The notes beneath the pieces are model-generated. The model saw only the letters and a program-made list of their open reading frames with translations. It was not told the origin of the DNA and ran no database searches. Shown here piece by piece: positions 46,132 through 57,192 of a stretch of DNA of 64,000 nt. Position 1 is the stretch's first letter. Each line of letters begins with the position of its first letter. Location: positions 620,001-684,000 of the forward strand of contig NZ_JAHLNO010000019.1 in assembly GCF_018916875.1 (NCBI RefSeq), in the 5' to 3' direction. This stretch comes from Virgibacillus proomii. Its GTDB lineage: Bacteria > Bacillota > Bacilli > Bacillales > Amphibacillaceae. Made by a program: the position numbers and the translations under genes.

Positions 46132-47805
46132 ATGAATACTTTTTCTAGTTATCGACGAGAAGAACGATTAAAAAAAATGCAAGAGGCAAAGTTAGATCTG
46201 TTAGTTATTGGAGGTGGCATTACTGGTTCAGGAATTGCTTTAGATGCAGTGACAAGAGGATTAAATACGGCATTAGTCGAGATGCAGGATTTTGCAGCTG
46301 GAACATCAAGCAGATCGACAAAATTAGTACATGGTGGGCTTCGCTATCTCAAACAATTTGAAGTAAAAATGGTTGCAGAAGTTGGGCATGAACGAGCAAT
46401 CGTATATGAAAATGGGCCCCATGTAACTACACCAGAATGGATGATGCTTCCTTTCCATAAAGGGGGTACATTTGGTCCGTTTACTACAAATATAGGATTA
46501 AGAGTTTACGACATGCTTGCAGGGGTAAAAAAATCAGAGCGGCGTAAAATGTTAAACCCGGAGGAAGCACTGGCAAAGGAGCCTTTAATTAAAAAAGAAG
46601 GCTTAAAGGGAGCAGGATACTATGTGGAATATAAGACAGATGACGCTCGACTAACGATCGAGGTACTAAAAAAGGCTGTACAAAAAGGCGTAATCGCTGT
46701 AAACTATGCTAAAGTAATCGAATTTCTTTACGATGATAATAAACGAATAATTGGTGCAGTAATTGAAGACCAAATTTATAGACGACAATACAAGGTATAT
46801 GCAAAAAAGATTATTAATGCGGGTGGTCCATGGGTTGACGGATTAAGAGAGATTGACGGATCGAGAAAGGGAAAAGCGTTACATTTAACAAAAGGTGTAC
46901 ATCTTGTGTTTTCCAAACAGGTCTTTCCATTACAACAGGCAATTTATTTTGATGCACCGGATGGTCGTATGATCTTTGCGATACCTAGAGAAGATGTTAC
47001 CTATGTTGGAACGACAGATACGACTTATCGTGGTGATATAGCCAATCCTAAAATGACGGTAGCAGATCGTGATTATATTCTACAGGCTATTCATTATATG
47101 TTTCCTACATTAAATATTCGTGCTGATCATGTGGAATCAAGCTGGGCTGGTTTACGTCCATTAATTGCAGAAGAAGGGGCAGACAATCCAAGTGAAATTT
47201 CCCGGAAGGATGAGATTTTTATCTCTGATTCTGGTTTAATTTCCATGGCAGGCGGCAAGCTAACAGGCTATCGTAAAATGGCTGAGGAGGCAGTTGATAC
47301 GGTTACAAAGCAATTAAAACAAGAAAAGGGAATTCTCTATTCGAGGTCGGATACGGTTAATCTGCCAATTTCAGGTGGAGAAGTTGGCGGTTCCGAAGGC
47401 TTTACGAGATTTATGGAAAGAAAAATACAAGAAGCAGTGGTAGAAGGTATGGAAGAGTCAGCTGCACGTCGCTTAATCCAACGATATGGAGCTAATTTTG
47501 AAGTTATTATGGAGCTTTATCGAACGAAACAAGAAGAAGCAAAGCAAGCAGAAATTGATTTGCTAGTATTTGTAGAATTATTATATGCCCTAGAATATGA
47601 AGCTGCCTATAAACCGGTTGACTTTTTTGTTAGACGTACAGGAGCCTTATTCTTTGAAATTGAATGGGTTCGTTCCCACCAAGTAAAAGTGGTAGAGTAT
47701 ATGGCAAAAACTTTAAATTGGTCTGAGGAACAAAAGCAAGCATATGTGGAAGAATTAACACAAGAGTTGCATGAAGCTGTTCACCCACAAACGGAAGAAA
47801 ATTAA
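46132..47805 (+). CDS. glpD: GlpD, aerobic glycerol-3-phosphate dehydrogenase
   Basis: FAD enzyme at the membrane that oxidises glycerol-3-phosphate to dihydroxyacetone phosphate and passes electrons to quinone. The 557 residues have the FAD-binding VIGGGITGSGIALDA near 24-38, SSRSTKLVHGGLRYL near 59-73, SWAGLRPL near 345, and the C-terminal DAO_C domain. GGGAGTGAG precedes ATG 46132. Expression should depend on GlpP through the leader hairpin. Confidence 0.97.
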   Translation: MNTFSSYRREERLKKMQEAKLDLLVIGGGITGSGIALDAVTRGLNTALVEMQDFAAGTSSRSTKLVHGGLRYLKQFEVKMVAEVGHERAIVYENGPHVTTPEWMMLPFHKGGTFGPFTTNIGLRVYDMLAGVKKSERRKMLNPEEALAKEPLIKKEGLKGAGYYVEYKTDDARLTIEVLKKAVQKGVIAVNYAKVIEFLYDDNKRIIGAVIEDQIYRRQYKVYAKKIINAGGPWVDGLREIDGSRKGKALHLTKGVHLVFSKQVFPLQQAIYFDAPDGRMIFAIPREDVTYVGTTDTTYRGDIANPKMTVADRDYILQAIHYMFPTLNIRADHVESSWAGLRPLIAEEGADNPSEISRKDEIFISDSGLISMAGGKLTGYRKMAEEAVDTVTKQLKQEKGILYSRSDTVNLPISGGEVGGSEGFTRFMERKIQEAVVEGMEESAARRLIQRYGANFEVIMELYRTKQEEAKQAEIDLLVFVELLYALEYEAAYKPVDFFVRRTGALFFEIEWVRSHQVKVVEYMAKTLNWSEEQKQAYVEELTQELHEAVHPQTEEN

Positions 47806-47813
47806 CCTCAATG

Positions 47814-47847
47814 AACTGGAGATCCTTTATGGATTTCCAGTTTTTTA
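47814..47847 (+). terminator. Terminator after glpD
   Basis: AACTGGAGATCC pairs with GGATTTCCAGTT (one mismatch) over a 5-base loop, then TTTTTT. Confidence 0.9.
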
Positions 47848-47856
47848 ATATATAGG

Positions 47857-47975
47857 AAATGATATCCATCTTTACAATATATTTTTGAAGGTAGCTCCGT
47901 GTCTAACTCAATTGCTTAAGCTGTAGCAAACTTTAATCTTCTTATTACGATAAGTCAACATCGATTCCTTTATAT
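47857..47975 (+). repeat. Family C repeat, partial left part
   Basis: AGGAAATGATATCC, TTTTTGAAGGTAGC, GTGTCTAACTC, TTGTAGCAAACTT-like and GTCAACATCGATTC follow the order of family C, but the copy stops before GAATCTAAAGG. Confidence 0.5.
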
Positions 47976-48039
47976 CACCGTGGATAAAATTTTTAGCACT
48001 GAAGTTAAAACGACACAATGTAACTATATTGTTTAAATT

Positions 48040-48229
48040 TTTATCCTGCATGTAAGGTGCCGTAAGACTCCCACTTCAAGAGCCTGAGTTGGTATAAAAG
48101 GATCTAAGCAGGAGAAAACGGCACCTAAATGCCCGATTCGTTCAAGGGCCTTTAGGTCATATCCTTCTAGGTACTAACATTCAGTAGGAAGTTGGAAGAA
48201 AACTCCTACTGAATGAAGTTTCACTTTAT
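48040..48229 (+). repeat. Family A repeat, long form
   Basis: Full copy between glpD and the TPR gene. Hairpin 1 GGTGCCGT/ACGGCACC, hairpin 2 CATTCAGTAGGA/TCCTACTGAATG. Ends GAAGTTTCACTTTAT. Confidence 0.87.
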
Positions 48230-48422
48230 AGAAGTTAATTCCATGGAGTGAAAATTCTTTACGTATAATATAAAAGCAAGTTCCTATATCCATGGTTCAA
48301 GCCTGGACAGATTTCCTTATTGATTACGATTAGTGTCATAATGGTATATATTTAGGCCTGTATAAAACCGATGGCAAATATGGTATACTTTGTTCGTATG
48401 TTTATAGACGAGGGGGATATAT

Positions 48423-49424
48423 ATGTCACAAGTTACAAATAAATCAAACGAAAAACAAAATAACGTTCTCCCTTTTATTCCTGAAGGTGATTTTTACTTC
48501 ACAAAAGGTATAGAAGCTTTTCAAAAAAGAAAATTTGATGTCGCTATAAAATGGTTAAAAAAAGCAATTGAGCAAAAACCAAATGAAGCTTTATATAAAT
48601 GTCAGTTATCTATTATCTATACAGAAATTGGAGCATACCATGCAGCAAATGAAGTGTTGACAAATGTGTTGCAGACATCGGAATATGTCGACTGTTATTA
48701 TTTGCTCGCCAATAATTATGCACATCTTGGTTTGTTGAATGATGCAAAAAAATTTGCTGATCTTTATTTAGAAAAGGAACCAAATGGAGACTTTAAAGCT
48801 GAAGTCATGCATTTATTAGCATTAATTGACATTGAAGAAGATGATGAGGATTGGGATTTGGAAGACGAAGATGAACTGCTGATTTATCAGGAAACCGTTT
48901 TTTATCATATGGAATATGAAGAGTGGGAAAAAGCAATTCCCGTCTTAGAAGAGATGCTCTTTTTATTTCCAGAGCATCCTAATACAATCCATGACTATAC
49001 CCAAGCCCTGTTTTTTTCTGGTTATAAAACAAAAGCACTAGAGATGGAGCTAAAAGAATTATATGAAAATCCTAATTCTTTATCTTGCCATCTGAATTTA
49101 GCATTATTTTATTATGAATTAAAAATGAATGAAGAATATCATTTGCATATTCAGGCATTACTAAACGTATACCCAATTCATGAACAGCAAAAATTACGTA
49201 TCGCGGTAACGCTTTCCCGAACAAATAATCATGCTGAAGCACTGATAAGATTTCAATCCCTGGCTAAAGGGAAAGTAATGGGACATCCTTCTTATTTTCG
49301 TTGGTATGCTTTAACCGCATATCGCTCTGGAGAACGAACAAAAGCCGCTTCTATTTGGCAGGAAGGATGCAAAAGACATCCAAATTTATTAAGTGAAATA
49401 ATGCCCTGGGAAGAAAAAAAGTAA
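48423..49424 (+). CDS. Tetratricopeptide repeat protein (YvcD-like position)
   Basis: A soluble 333-residue helical repeat protein. TPR-like units are seen near residues 25-60 (YFTKGIEAFQKRKFDVAIKWLKKAIEQKPNEA), 60-130, 160-200 and 215-300. An acidic stretch (DIEEDDEDWDLEDEDELL) lies near 138-155. It lies just upstream of trxB, where B. subtilis has the TPR gene yvcD; this copy is shorter. It should bind proteins; partners are not known. The ATG follows GAGGGGGATAT. Confidence 0.85.
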   Translation: MSQVTNKSNEKQNNVLPFIPEGDFYFTKGIEAFQKRKFDVAIKWLKKAIEQKPNEALYKCQLSIIYTEIGAYHAANEVLTNVLQTSEYVDCYYLLANNYAHLGLLNDAKKFADLYLEKEPNGDFKAEVMHLLALIDIEEDDEDWDLEDEDELLIYQETVFYHMEYEEWEKAIPVLEEMLFLFPEHPNTIHDYTQALFFSGYKTKALEMELKELYENPNSLSCHLNLALFYYELKMNEEYHLHIQALLNVYPIHEQQKLRIAVTLSRTNNHAEALIRFQSLAKGKVMGHPSYFRWYALTAYRSGERTKAASIWQEGCKRHPNLLSEIMPWEEKK

Positions 49425-49480
49425 GTGTGAGCATAATATTAGACGAAAAGTCTTACGTTTATTAAGCTAAATATGGCTGA

Positions 49481-50461
<981 letters not shown>

Positions 50462-50587
50462 AAACTTTAAGAAAAATTTACCATGAGTAATTGCTTTTTA
50501 ACCGCGCTGTAATATGTGCGAAATAATCGTGGGGTATAATATAAACTAACTAATTGACCCCCTTTTAATAGATAGATTAGTTATTTG

Positions 50588-50618
50588 GCGCAGGTAGTAT
50601 ATATACCTGTGCTTTTTT
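50588..50618 (+). terminator. Terminator after trxB
   Basis: GCGCAGGTA pairs with TACCTGTGC over a short AT loop, then TTTTTTT. It is 127 bp past the stop. Confidence 0.85.
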
Positions 50619-50624
50619 TGTTTT

Positions 50625-50908
50625 CTAGGAAATTATATCCGTTTCTACCTTGTTGATAACTTTTTTTGAAAAGTAGCATCATCTAAGCGCTACCTTCGCT
50701 TTTTTCCGTTATTCAAAATGCCAGTTAAAAAAGATACTTCGAGTTTTTTCGTATATTAGGATGGATTAAATTTTAGACACCGTAAACGTTTTTAAAATAT
50801 ATATGTGTAACAGGATGTCGTCTCACTAGCCAAACTTTTAAATCCTTTAAGAAATGATACGACTATAGATATGGGAAATTCCAATTATTAACATGAATGA
50901 AGTTTTAT
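50625..50908. repeat. Partial family C start and unassigned spacer
   Basis: AGGAAATTATATCCGTTTCT and TTTTTTTGAAAAGTAGC with CATCTAAGCGC match the left part of family C (compare 13265). The rest up to the next A copy has no feature that I recognise. Confidence 0.45.
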
Positions 50909-51095
50909 TTTATCCCGTATGTAAGGTGCCGTAAGACTCCCACTTCAAAACCTGAGTTGATACAAAAGGGTCTAAGTGGGAGAAGACGGCACCTAAATGC
51001 CCGATTCGTTCAAGGGCTTTTAGGTCATACCCTTACGGTACTAACATTCAGTAGGAGATGGAAGAAAACTCCTACTGAATGAAGTTTCACTTTAT
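50909..51095 (+). repeat. Family A repeat, long form
   Basis: 187-bp copy, nearly the same as that at 10210: hairpin 1 GGTGCCGT/ACGGCACC and hairpin 2 CATTCAGTAGGAG/CTCCTACTGAATG, with the long linker. Confidence 0.88.
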
Positions 51096-51258
51096 TCTTT
51101 TTTAAGCACAGACTTTAAATATAACATTATTACCATATATGATGTTAGGGGTTATCACCATTTGTAGTTACGTAAGTTTCCTTTTATAGTTGAAACTAGT
51201 ATAATATAAATTGGTATGGATAGATAGTTCCATTGTTGTGAATTTAGAGGTGATTGGA

Positions 51259-51717
51259 ATGCAGCAGGTTACAAACTGCATAGTAATAGATCAAAATCAA
51301 CTATTAGTTTTAAAAAAGCCCAAGCATGGATGGTATGCAATTCCCGGAGGAAAGATGGAATTTGGCGAAACCATTCGTGAATCTGTAATTAGAGAATATA
51401 AAGAGGAAACGGGATTGCAACTTCATGATCCAAGATTGGCTGGAGTGTTTACATTTACAGTGTTAGATGAAGATGAGTCTAAACGAGAATGGATGATGTA
51501 CACATTCATCTGCCGTAAATACAGTGGAAAGCTTGTTGAATTTTGCAGGGAAGGTGAACTGGAATGGGTAGATATTAAAGAAATAAAGAATTTACCGATG
51601 GCTGAAGGAGATCGAATGATATATCAGTCTATATTCAATAGTGATCATATAGTAACTGGAACATTTAATTATACAAAAGCGGACGAATTAATCAGTTATC
51701 GTATTGACCCATTGTAA
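51259..51717 (+). CDS. yvcI: YvcI-like NUDIX hydrolase
   Basis: A NUDIX pyrophosphohydrolase of 152 residues; likely hydrolyses a nucleoside diphosphate derivative. The NUDIX box GGKMEFGETIRESVIREYKEETG is complete (G-x5-E-x7-RE-x2-EE-x-G pattern, about residues 36-58). It starts MQQVTNCIVIDQN at ATG 51259 with AGAGGTGA upstream; earlier in-frame codons are not supported. In B. subtilis it sits directly before yvcJ (rapZ), but here about 1 kb of repeats intervenes. Confidence 0.9.
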   Translation: MQQVTNCIVIDQNQLLVLKKPKHGWYAIPGGKMEFGETIRESVIREYKEETGLQLHDPRLAGVFTFTVLDEDESKREWMMYTFICRKYSGKLVEFCREGELEWVDIKEIKNLPMAEGDRMIYQSIFNSDHIVTGTFNYTKADELISYRIDPL

Positions 51718-51723
51718 TTTGTT

Positions 51724-52534
51724 ATAAAGTGAAACTTCATTCAAGGAGTGTTTTTCTCCTTGAATGTTAGTTGAACGAATCGGGGATTTAGGATCCGTTT
51801 TTCTCATCATGTTCGCAACATCATAAGCCCATTTTTGCGATGAGAAAAATACGGATCCTTACATGCGGGATAAAGTGAAACTTCATTCAAGGAGTGCTTT
51901 TCTTCTTGAATGTTAGCTAAACGAATCGGGCATTTAGGTGCCGTTTCTACAATTTAAACTTTTCGTTTTTACTAAGTTGTAGTCTTACGGCACCTTACAT
52001 GCGGGATAAAGTGAAACTTCATTCAGTGAGTGGTTTCCTTGTATCCTCTACTCGATAAGAAGTAGAACAAACCCTAAAATCGTAACATTCTTGAAAAAGA
52101 AAAACGCTTTTTTTCTTCGTGCGGTGTATTGCTACCGTAGCAACTCTGTCCTTGAAAAAGAAGTACGCTTTTTCTTCGTACGGTGTATTTGCTGCCGAAA
52201 TTTTTCCTTGTCCTTGAAAAAGAAAAGCACTTTTTCTGCGTGTGATGTTTATTTAAGAAGCTTCTCTGTCCTGTGGATCCAAACGAATCAGGCATTCAGG
52301 TGCCGTTTTCTCCCTTTAGACTTCTTCATATCCCTGCAACTCTTGAGCGATAGTCTTACGGCACCTTACAAGCGGGATAAAGTGAAACTTCATTCAAGGA
52401 GTGCTTTTCTCCTTGAATGTTAGTACCGCAAGGGTATGACCTAAAGGCCCTTAAACGAATCAGGCATTTAGGTGCCGTTTCTACAATTTAAACTTTTCCG
52501 TTTTCTCTAAGTTGTAGACTTACATGCGGGATAA
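51724..52534 (-). repeat. Tandem cluster of four inverted family A copies, one with family B inside
   Basis: Copies in reverse orientation span about 51724-51873, 51874-52010, 52011-52381 and 52382-52534, joined at GCGGGATAAAGTGAAACTTC. The first has hairpin 1 GGATCCGT/ACGGATCC with inner TTTTTCTCATC/GATGAGAAAAA. The second and fourth have an inner CTACAATTT-type helix. Hairpin 2 is CATTCAAGGAG/CTCCTTGAATG. The third holds three family B units (52093, 52150, 52213). Confidence 0.85.
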
Positions 52535-52730
52535 ATATTAGCATATTGACAATTTATACAGAAAAGGAAACCATGTATCCATTTTAAGAAGTAGTTGATG
52601 AAAACAAGGTGTCTTTGTCTTATCCTATCTTAATGAGGTGACTAGCAAAGACGTACCATTTAAAATGGTATAAGTTAAGCTGATTAATGTTAATTCAACT
52701 AGATCCAGACTAAAGAGGGAGATAGAGTAA

Positions 52731-53618
52731 ATGAGTGGAAAACAAGAAACAAAATTAGTTATTATAACAGGGATGTCAGGAGCTGGTAAAACAGTTGCTG
52801 TGCAAAGTTTTGAAGATTTAGGTTATTACTGTGTGGACAATCTTCCTCCTACATTGTTACCTAAATTTATTGAACTAATGAAGGATTCTACAAATAATAT
52901 TCAAAAGGTTGCACTTGTAATGGATTTACGTGCTCGTGAATTTTTTGATTCTTTATTTGAGGCATTGGATGTGTTGGTAGTTGAAGACTGGCTTGATGAG
53001 CATATTCTCTTTTTAGATGCTAAGGATGAAAAACTTGTAAGCCGGTATAAGGAAACAAGGCGTTCCCATCCATTAGCAGTAGGAGGACTTCCTTTAAATG
53101 GTATTCGTAAAGAACGGGAAATTTTAGATGAGTTAAGAGGAAGAGCACAGCGAATAATTGATACAACTAACCTTAAACCAAAAGAGCTCCGCGAAAAGAT
53201 TGTGCATGCTTATTCTGAAGAAGAACAGGAAGTCTTTTCTATTCATTTTGTTTCTTTTGGTTTTAAGTATGGTTTACCGATAGATGCTGATTTAGTATTT
53301 GATGTTCGTTTTCTACCAAATCCTCATTATGTTACTAATTTACAGCCTTTAACAGGTTTGAACAAAGACGTTGCTTCTTATGTATTTCGCTGGACGGATA
53401 CGCAAAAATTTAATTCCAAAGTACTTGATTTACTTCAATTCATGCTTCCGCAGTATAAAAAAGAAGGGAAGTCACAATTAGTCGTCGCTATTGGTTGTAC
53501 AGGTGGACAACATCGATCTGTTGCACTTACTGAATATTTTGCAAAGGAATTGAGTAAAGGCTATATTACTCATGTTACACATCGTGATATTGACAAAAGA
53601 AAGGGACATCATAAATGA
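52731..53618 (+). CDS. rapZ: RapZ/YvcJ nucleotide-binding protein
   Basis: A P-loop protein of 295 residues. In B. subtilis YvcJ is a GTP-binding nucleotidase linked to competence; E. coli RapZ is an RNA adaptor for GlmZ. Walker A GMSGAGKT is at 14-21, followed by [17 protein letters not shown] near 27. The C-terminal domain has [11 protein letters not shown] near 256. AGGGAGATAG precedes the ATG. It overlaps yvcK by four bases. Confidence 0.95.
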   Translation: MSGKQETKLVIITGMSGAGKTVAVQSFEDLGYYCVDNLPPTLLPKFIELMKDSTNNIQKVALVMDLRAREFFDSLFEALDVLVVEDWLDEHILFLDAKDEKLVSRYKETRRSHPLAVGGLPLNGIRKEREILDELRGRAQRIIDTTNLKPKELREKIVHAYSEEEQEVFSIHFVSFGFKYGLPIDADLVFDVRFLPNPHYVTNLQPLTGLNKDVASYVFRWTDTQKFNSKVLDLLQFMLPQYKKEGKSQLVVAIGCTGGQHRSVALTEYFAKELSKGYITHVTHRDIDKRKGHHK

Positions 53619-54577
53619 ATCCAGAAAAACTTCCACGAGTAGTCGTTGTTGGCGGTGGAACAGGGATGCCTGTTTTACTACGCGGTTTGAAAAATCTCCC
53701 CATTCAATTGACTGCTCTTGTTACAGTTGCAGATGATGGAGGAAGCACAGGAAGACTGCGTGATGAAATGGATATACCTGCACCAGGGGATATCCGTAAT
53801 GTGATAGCTGCTTTGTCTGATGCTGAGCCAATACTAATTGAATTATTTCAGCATCGTTTTAATGTAGGAAATGGATTATCTGGTCATTCCCTGGGGAATT
53901 TATTATTAGCGGCGATGACTTCCATTGCCGGAGATTTTAATAAGGGTATAAGAGAAATTTCCCGTGTTTTAAATGTGAAAGGAAAAATTTATCCCATATC
54001 TAATGATAGTATGTCGCTCCATGCAGAAATGGAAGACGGTACGATCGTGTCAGGAGAGTCTAATATTCCTTTAGCTAATAAGAGAATCAAGCGTGTATTT
54101 TTAAGCCCGCAGCCTGTTCATCCATTACCAAATGCTGTTAACGCTTTAAAAAAAGCGGATATTATTGTAATTGCACCCGGAAGTCTATATACAAGTATTA
54201 TGCCAACCATTATCATGCCGCAAATAGCAGAGGCAATCCGTGAAACAAATGGGAAAGTAGTTTATGTATGTAATGTGATGACACAGGCTGGAGAAACAAC
54301 AGGCTATACTGCTGCAGATCATGTGCAAGCTATCTGTGATCATATTGGAGAAAATAGTGTGGATTCCATAGTGGTACATAATGAACCAATAGAAAAAACA
54401 ATTCGAGCGATATATGCAGAAGAAAACGCAGAGCCAGTTATTTATGATACAGAACGTTTATTAGAGATGGGCCTGAGAATTATTGAAGGCGATATTATTG
54501 ATCCATCACAATCCGCGTTAAGACATGATAATCATAAAGTAGCAGCGTTATTGTATTCTATTTTAAAAGAGAATTAA
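53615..54577 (+). CDS. yvcK: GlmR/YvcK, regulator of carbon flow to cell wall
   Basis: UDP-sugar-binding protein of the CofD-like fold that helps route carbon into peptidoglycan precursors. The 320 residues begin with [18 protein letters not shown] (9-26), contain [14 protein letters not shown] near 38, [12 protein letters not shown] near 92 and [11 protein letters not shown] near 187. Start is coupled to rapZ by ATGA overlap. Confidence 0.95.
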   Translation: MNPEKLPRVVVVGGGTGMPVLLRGLKNLPIQLTALVTVADDGGSTGRLRDEMDIPAPGDIRNVIAALSDAEPILIELFQHRFNVGNGLSGHSLGNLLLAAMTSIAGDFNKGIREISRVLNVKGKIYPISNDSMSLHAEMEDGTIVSGESNIPLANKRIKRVFLSPQPVHPLPNAVNALKKADIIVIAPGSLYTSIMPTIIMPQIAEAIRETNGKVVYVCNVMTQAGETTGYTAADHVQAICDHIGENSVDSIVVHNEPIEKTIRAIYAEENAEPVIYDTERLLEMGLRIIEGDIIDPSQSALRHDNHKVAALLYSILKEN

Positions 54578-54607
54578 GCTGTTTAAGCACATGAAGGGGG
54601 GGATAAC

Positions 54608-55552
54608 ATGTCCTTTGCTTCGGAGATAAAAAAAGAATTAACAACGATAGAGATAGATGAGTGCTGTAAATATGCTGAATTAGCTGCACTGGTCCGTATG
54701 AATGGGGCCGTTTCTTTATCAAAGCATAAGTACACATTAGATGTACAAACAGAAAATGCTGCTATTGCCAGACGCATTTATATGTTGATTAAAGCGGCCT
54801 ATGATGTCCGTGTAGAACTGTTAGTGAGAAAGAAAATGAAGTTAAAAAAGAATAATGTTTATATTGTTCGCCTTAAAGAGGATGTTCGTTCCTTGTTGCT
54901 GGATTTACACATTTTACAAGAGCCTCTGAGTTTCACGCGAACTATTTCTAATGAGTTTCTAAAGAACACTTGCTGTAAAAGAGCTTATTTACGAGGTGCA
55001 TTTTTGGCTGGGGGTTCCATTAATAATCCGGAAACATCTTCTTACCATTTAGAAATTTTTAATTTCTATGGAGAACATAATGATGCGTTATGCGAACTGA
55101 TTAATGATTTTGGACTGCATGCACGTAAACTGGAACGAAAGAATGGTTATATCGTTTACATCAAAGAAGCAGAAAAGATTACAGAATTTCTTAGTATTGT
55201 TGGTGCATATAATGCTCTGTTCAAATTTGAAGACGTTCGTATTTTGCGTGATATGAGAAACTCTGTAAATCGGATTGTTAATTGCGAAACAGCTAATTTA
55301 AATAAGACAATCGGTGCGGCATTTAGACAAATTGAGAACATTCAATTAATTGATCGGACCATTGGGCTTGATCAATTGCCAGAGAAACTAAGAGAAATTG
55401 CTGTCCTTCGCATTCAGCATCAGGATGTATCTTTAAAAGAACTCGGTGAGTTATTAGAAAGCGGTAAAATATCTAAATCTGGTGTTAATCACCGCTTAAA
55501 GAAAATCGATGAATACGCAGAAAGAATTAAAAAGGGAGAACTGTTTACCTAA
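54608..55552 (+). CDS. whiA: WhiA, DNA-binding cell division and sporulation regulator
   Basis: Homing-endonuclease-like DNA-binding protein; in B. subtilis it affects division and chromosome segregation. The 314 residues include the LAGLIDADG-like region [19 protein letters not shown] near 122-140 and a C-terminal helix-turn-helix ([27 protein letters not shown] near 278-304). A GGGGGGAT site precedes the ATG. It follows yvcK by 30 bp. Confidence 0.96.
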   Translation: MSFASEIKKELTTIEIDECCKYAELAALVRMNGAVSLSKHKYTLDVQTENAAIARRIYMLIKAAYDVRVELLVRKKMKLKKNNVYIVRLKEDVRSLLLDLHILQEPLSFTRTISNEFLKNTCCKRAYLRGAFLAGGSINNPETSSYHLEIFNFYGEHNDALCELINDFGLHARKLERKNGYIVYIKEAEKITEFLSIVGAYNALFKFEDVRILRDMRNSVNRIVNCETANLNKTIGAAFRQIENIQLIDRTIGLDQLPEKLREIAVLRIQHQDVSLKELGELLESGKISKSGVNHRLKKIDEYAERIKKGELFT

Positions 55553-55770
55553 GCTTTGCTTGTAAAGAAAACCATGATATAATACAGCTACATGATGAGC
55601 AATGAATTCGTTTGATATAAAACGTATAAAAAAATATGAGTTTTGACGAAGGAGCCGTTTATGACGGTTCCCTTCAAATAATAACCTATTTGCTAAACGA
55701 ACTTTGCTTCATTTATAATATAATACGATAATTATGAGAACGCTTTCGCTTATGAGGAGGGATGAGAGAG

Positions 55771-56025
55771 TTGATTGAGAGACTGATTAAGGTAGAATTG
55801 CCGACAGGATTGCAAGCAAGGCCTGCTGCTGAATTTGTCCAAGAAGCAAACCAGTATGTTTCTCATGTGTTTATTGAAAAAAATGGGAAAAAAGTGAATG
55901 CGAAGAGTATTATGGGACTGATGAGTATAGCTATAACTGCTGGTGAAGAAATCACTATCATTGCAGACGGAGCGGATGAAGAAAAAGCGATTACTCAATT
56001 AACGGATTTCGTTTCCAAAAAATAA
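55771..56025 (+). CDS. crh: Crh, catabolite repression HPr-like protein
   Basis: Regulatory paralogue of HPr that works with CcpA after Ser46 phosphorylation by HPrK. With the TTG at 55771 as start, the numbering fits exactly: Gln15 replaces the HPr catalytic His15 (TGLQARPAA) and Ser46 lies in KVNAKSIMG. That start also gives the AGGAGG site a 10-base spacing, whereas an ATG at 55762 would sit on it. The 84-residue length matches. hprK is also in the window. Confidence 0.95.
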   Translation: MIERLIKVELPTGLQARPAAEFVQEANQYVSHVFIEKNGKKVNAKSIMGLMSIAITAGEEITIIADGADEEKAITQLTDFVSKK

Positions 56026-56066
56026 ATAATTGCCCTTTTCGATCATTTGAAAAGGGCAATTATTTA
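56022..56066. terminator. Bidirectional terminator between crh and clpP
   Basis: ATAAATAATTGCCCTTTTC pairs with GAAAAGGGCAATTATTTAT over an 8-base loop. It serves the two convergent genes. Confidence 0.93.
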
Positions 56067-56069
56067 TTT

Positions 56070-56657
56070 TTATTCAGGTTTACGTTCTAATACTTTATCA
56101 ATTAAACCGTATTCGGCAGCTTTTTGGGCAGTCATAAAGTTATCACGATCTGTATCACGTTCAATGACTTCTAGCGGTTGTCCAGTCCGATCAGCAAGAA
56201 TTTCATTGATTTTTTCTTTCATTTGCAAAATTCTGCGTGCATGAATTTCAATGTCCGTTGCTTGACCTTGTGTACCACCAAGCGGCTGATGAATCATTAC
56301 CTCACTATTTGGTAATGCATAGCGTTTCCCTTTTGCTCCAGCAGTGAGTAAAAACGCTCCCATCGAAGCAGCCATGCCTGTGCAGATGGTTGATACGTCT
56401 GACTTGATAAATTGCATCGTATCATAAATAGCCATTCCAGCTGTAATCGATCCACCTGGTGAATTAATATATAGGGAAATATCTTTTTCCGGATCTTCTG
56501 CTTCTAAGAATAATAGTTGTGCTACAATAGAGTTTGCTACATTATCGTCAATGGCACTACCAAGCATAATAATACGGTCCTTTAATAAACGTGAATAAAT
56601 GTCATAGGCGCGTTCACCGCGATTTGTTTGTTCTATAACTGTCGGTATTAAATTCAT
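56070..56657 (-). CDS. clpP: ClpP, ATP-dependent protease proteolytic subunit
   Basis: Forms the 14-mer protease chamber used by ClpX and ClpC. The 195-residue protein has the catalytic triad at the standard numbers: Ser98 (GMAASMG), His123 (MIHQPLGG), Asp172 (RDTDRDNFM). That numbering fixes the start at ATG 56657 (MNLIPTV); five extra in-frame codons upstream are the GAGGAGG ribosome site. A CtsR operator lies upstream. Confidence 0.98.
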   Translation of the reverse strand: MNLIPTVIEQTNRGERAYDIYSRLLKDRIIMLGSAIDDNVANSIVAQLLFLEAEDPEKDISLYINSPGGSITAGMAIYDTMQFIKSDVSTICTGMAASMGAFLLTAGAKGKRYALPNSEVMIHQPLGGTQGQATDIEIHARRILQMKEKINEILADRTGQPLEVIERDTDRDNFMTAQKAAEYGLIDKVLERKPE

Positions 56658-56703
56658 AAAAATCCTCCTCATCTATTCAAATATCCATCAATTGGATATA
56701 ATT

Positions 56704-56733
56704 ATCATAACTAATAGGTCAAAAAAGGTCAAA
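56704..56733 (-). promoter_or_regulatory. clpP promoter with CtsR operator
   Basis: The plus strand reads GGTCAAA-AAA-GGTCAAA at 56717-56733, the tandem heptad recognised by the heat-shock repressor CtsR. On the minus strand the same site gives -35 TTGACC (56727-56732), 17 bp, and -10 TATGAT (56704-56709), so CtsR would block RNA polymerase directly. Confidence 0.92.
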
Positions 56734-56815
56734 CAAAAACATTCGATAAGATGAAAAATACACTTACATTCATTTCCATTTCCCATAAAAATAAACATAA
56801 AAATGAAAAAAGGGC

Positions 56816-56844
56816 TTGTCTAACAGGAAAATAAGGGTTATAAT
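56816..56844 (+). promoter_or_regulatory. SigA promoter for tRNA-Arg
   Basis: TTGTCT (56816-56821), 17 bp, TATAAT (56839-56844), ending 32 bp before the tRNA. Confidence 0.85.
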
Positions 56845-56876
56845 ATTCTATGTGTCTTCATTAGAATATAATACTT

Positions 56877-56949
56877 GCGCCCGTAGCTCAGGGGATAGAG
56901 CAACGGTTTCCGGTACCGTGAGTCGGGGGTTCGAATCCCTCCGGGCGTG
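56877..56949 (+). tRNA. tRNA-Arg (anticodon CCG)
   Basis: 73 bases fold as a full cloverleaf. Acceptor GCGCCCG/CGGGCGT (with a G·T first pair), D stem GCTC/GAGC, anticodon stem ACGGT/ACCGT with loop TTCCGGT (anticodon CCG), variable GAGTC, T stem GGGGG/CCCTC with TTCGAAT. Discriminator G; the CCA end is not encoded. B. subtilis has a lone tRNA-Arg beside clpP at the same place. Confidence 0.96.
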
Positions 56950-57015
56950 CTTAATATATCATGCAGTAGGATACTGTTAATTCAACCGGAAAGTTATCGA
57001 AAAAGACACAGAAAC

Positions 57016-57063
57016 AAAAAACGCTTCTTTAATTACATCCATGTAATTAAAGAAGCGTTTTTT
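57016..57063 (+). terminator. Terminator after tRNA-Arg
   Basis: AAAAAACGCTTCTTTAATTA and its exact complement form a stem of about 23 bp (to ACAT/ATGT) with a 2-base gap, then TTTTTT. Confidence 0.93.
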
Positions 57064-57192
57064 ACGTTCGTATGTGGATGGTGTATTAAAAAAATTCAGT
57101 CTCTCCTGTAATTTTTAAAAATAAAAAACGTCTACTCCTGGCTAAGCATTCTTCATTGTATTTATACAACTATTGGTGGAAGAAGTTTTTGT

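Noticed and set aside
56877-56949. tRNA-Arg as an integration (att) site
   Set aside because: No integrase gene or repeated tRNA 3' end is seen nearby; the terminator and promoter are intact.
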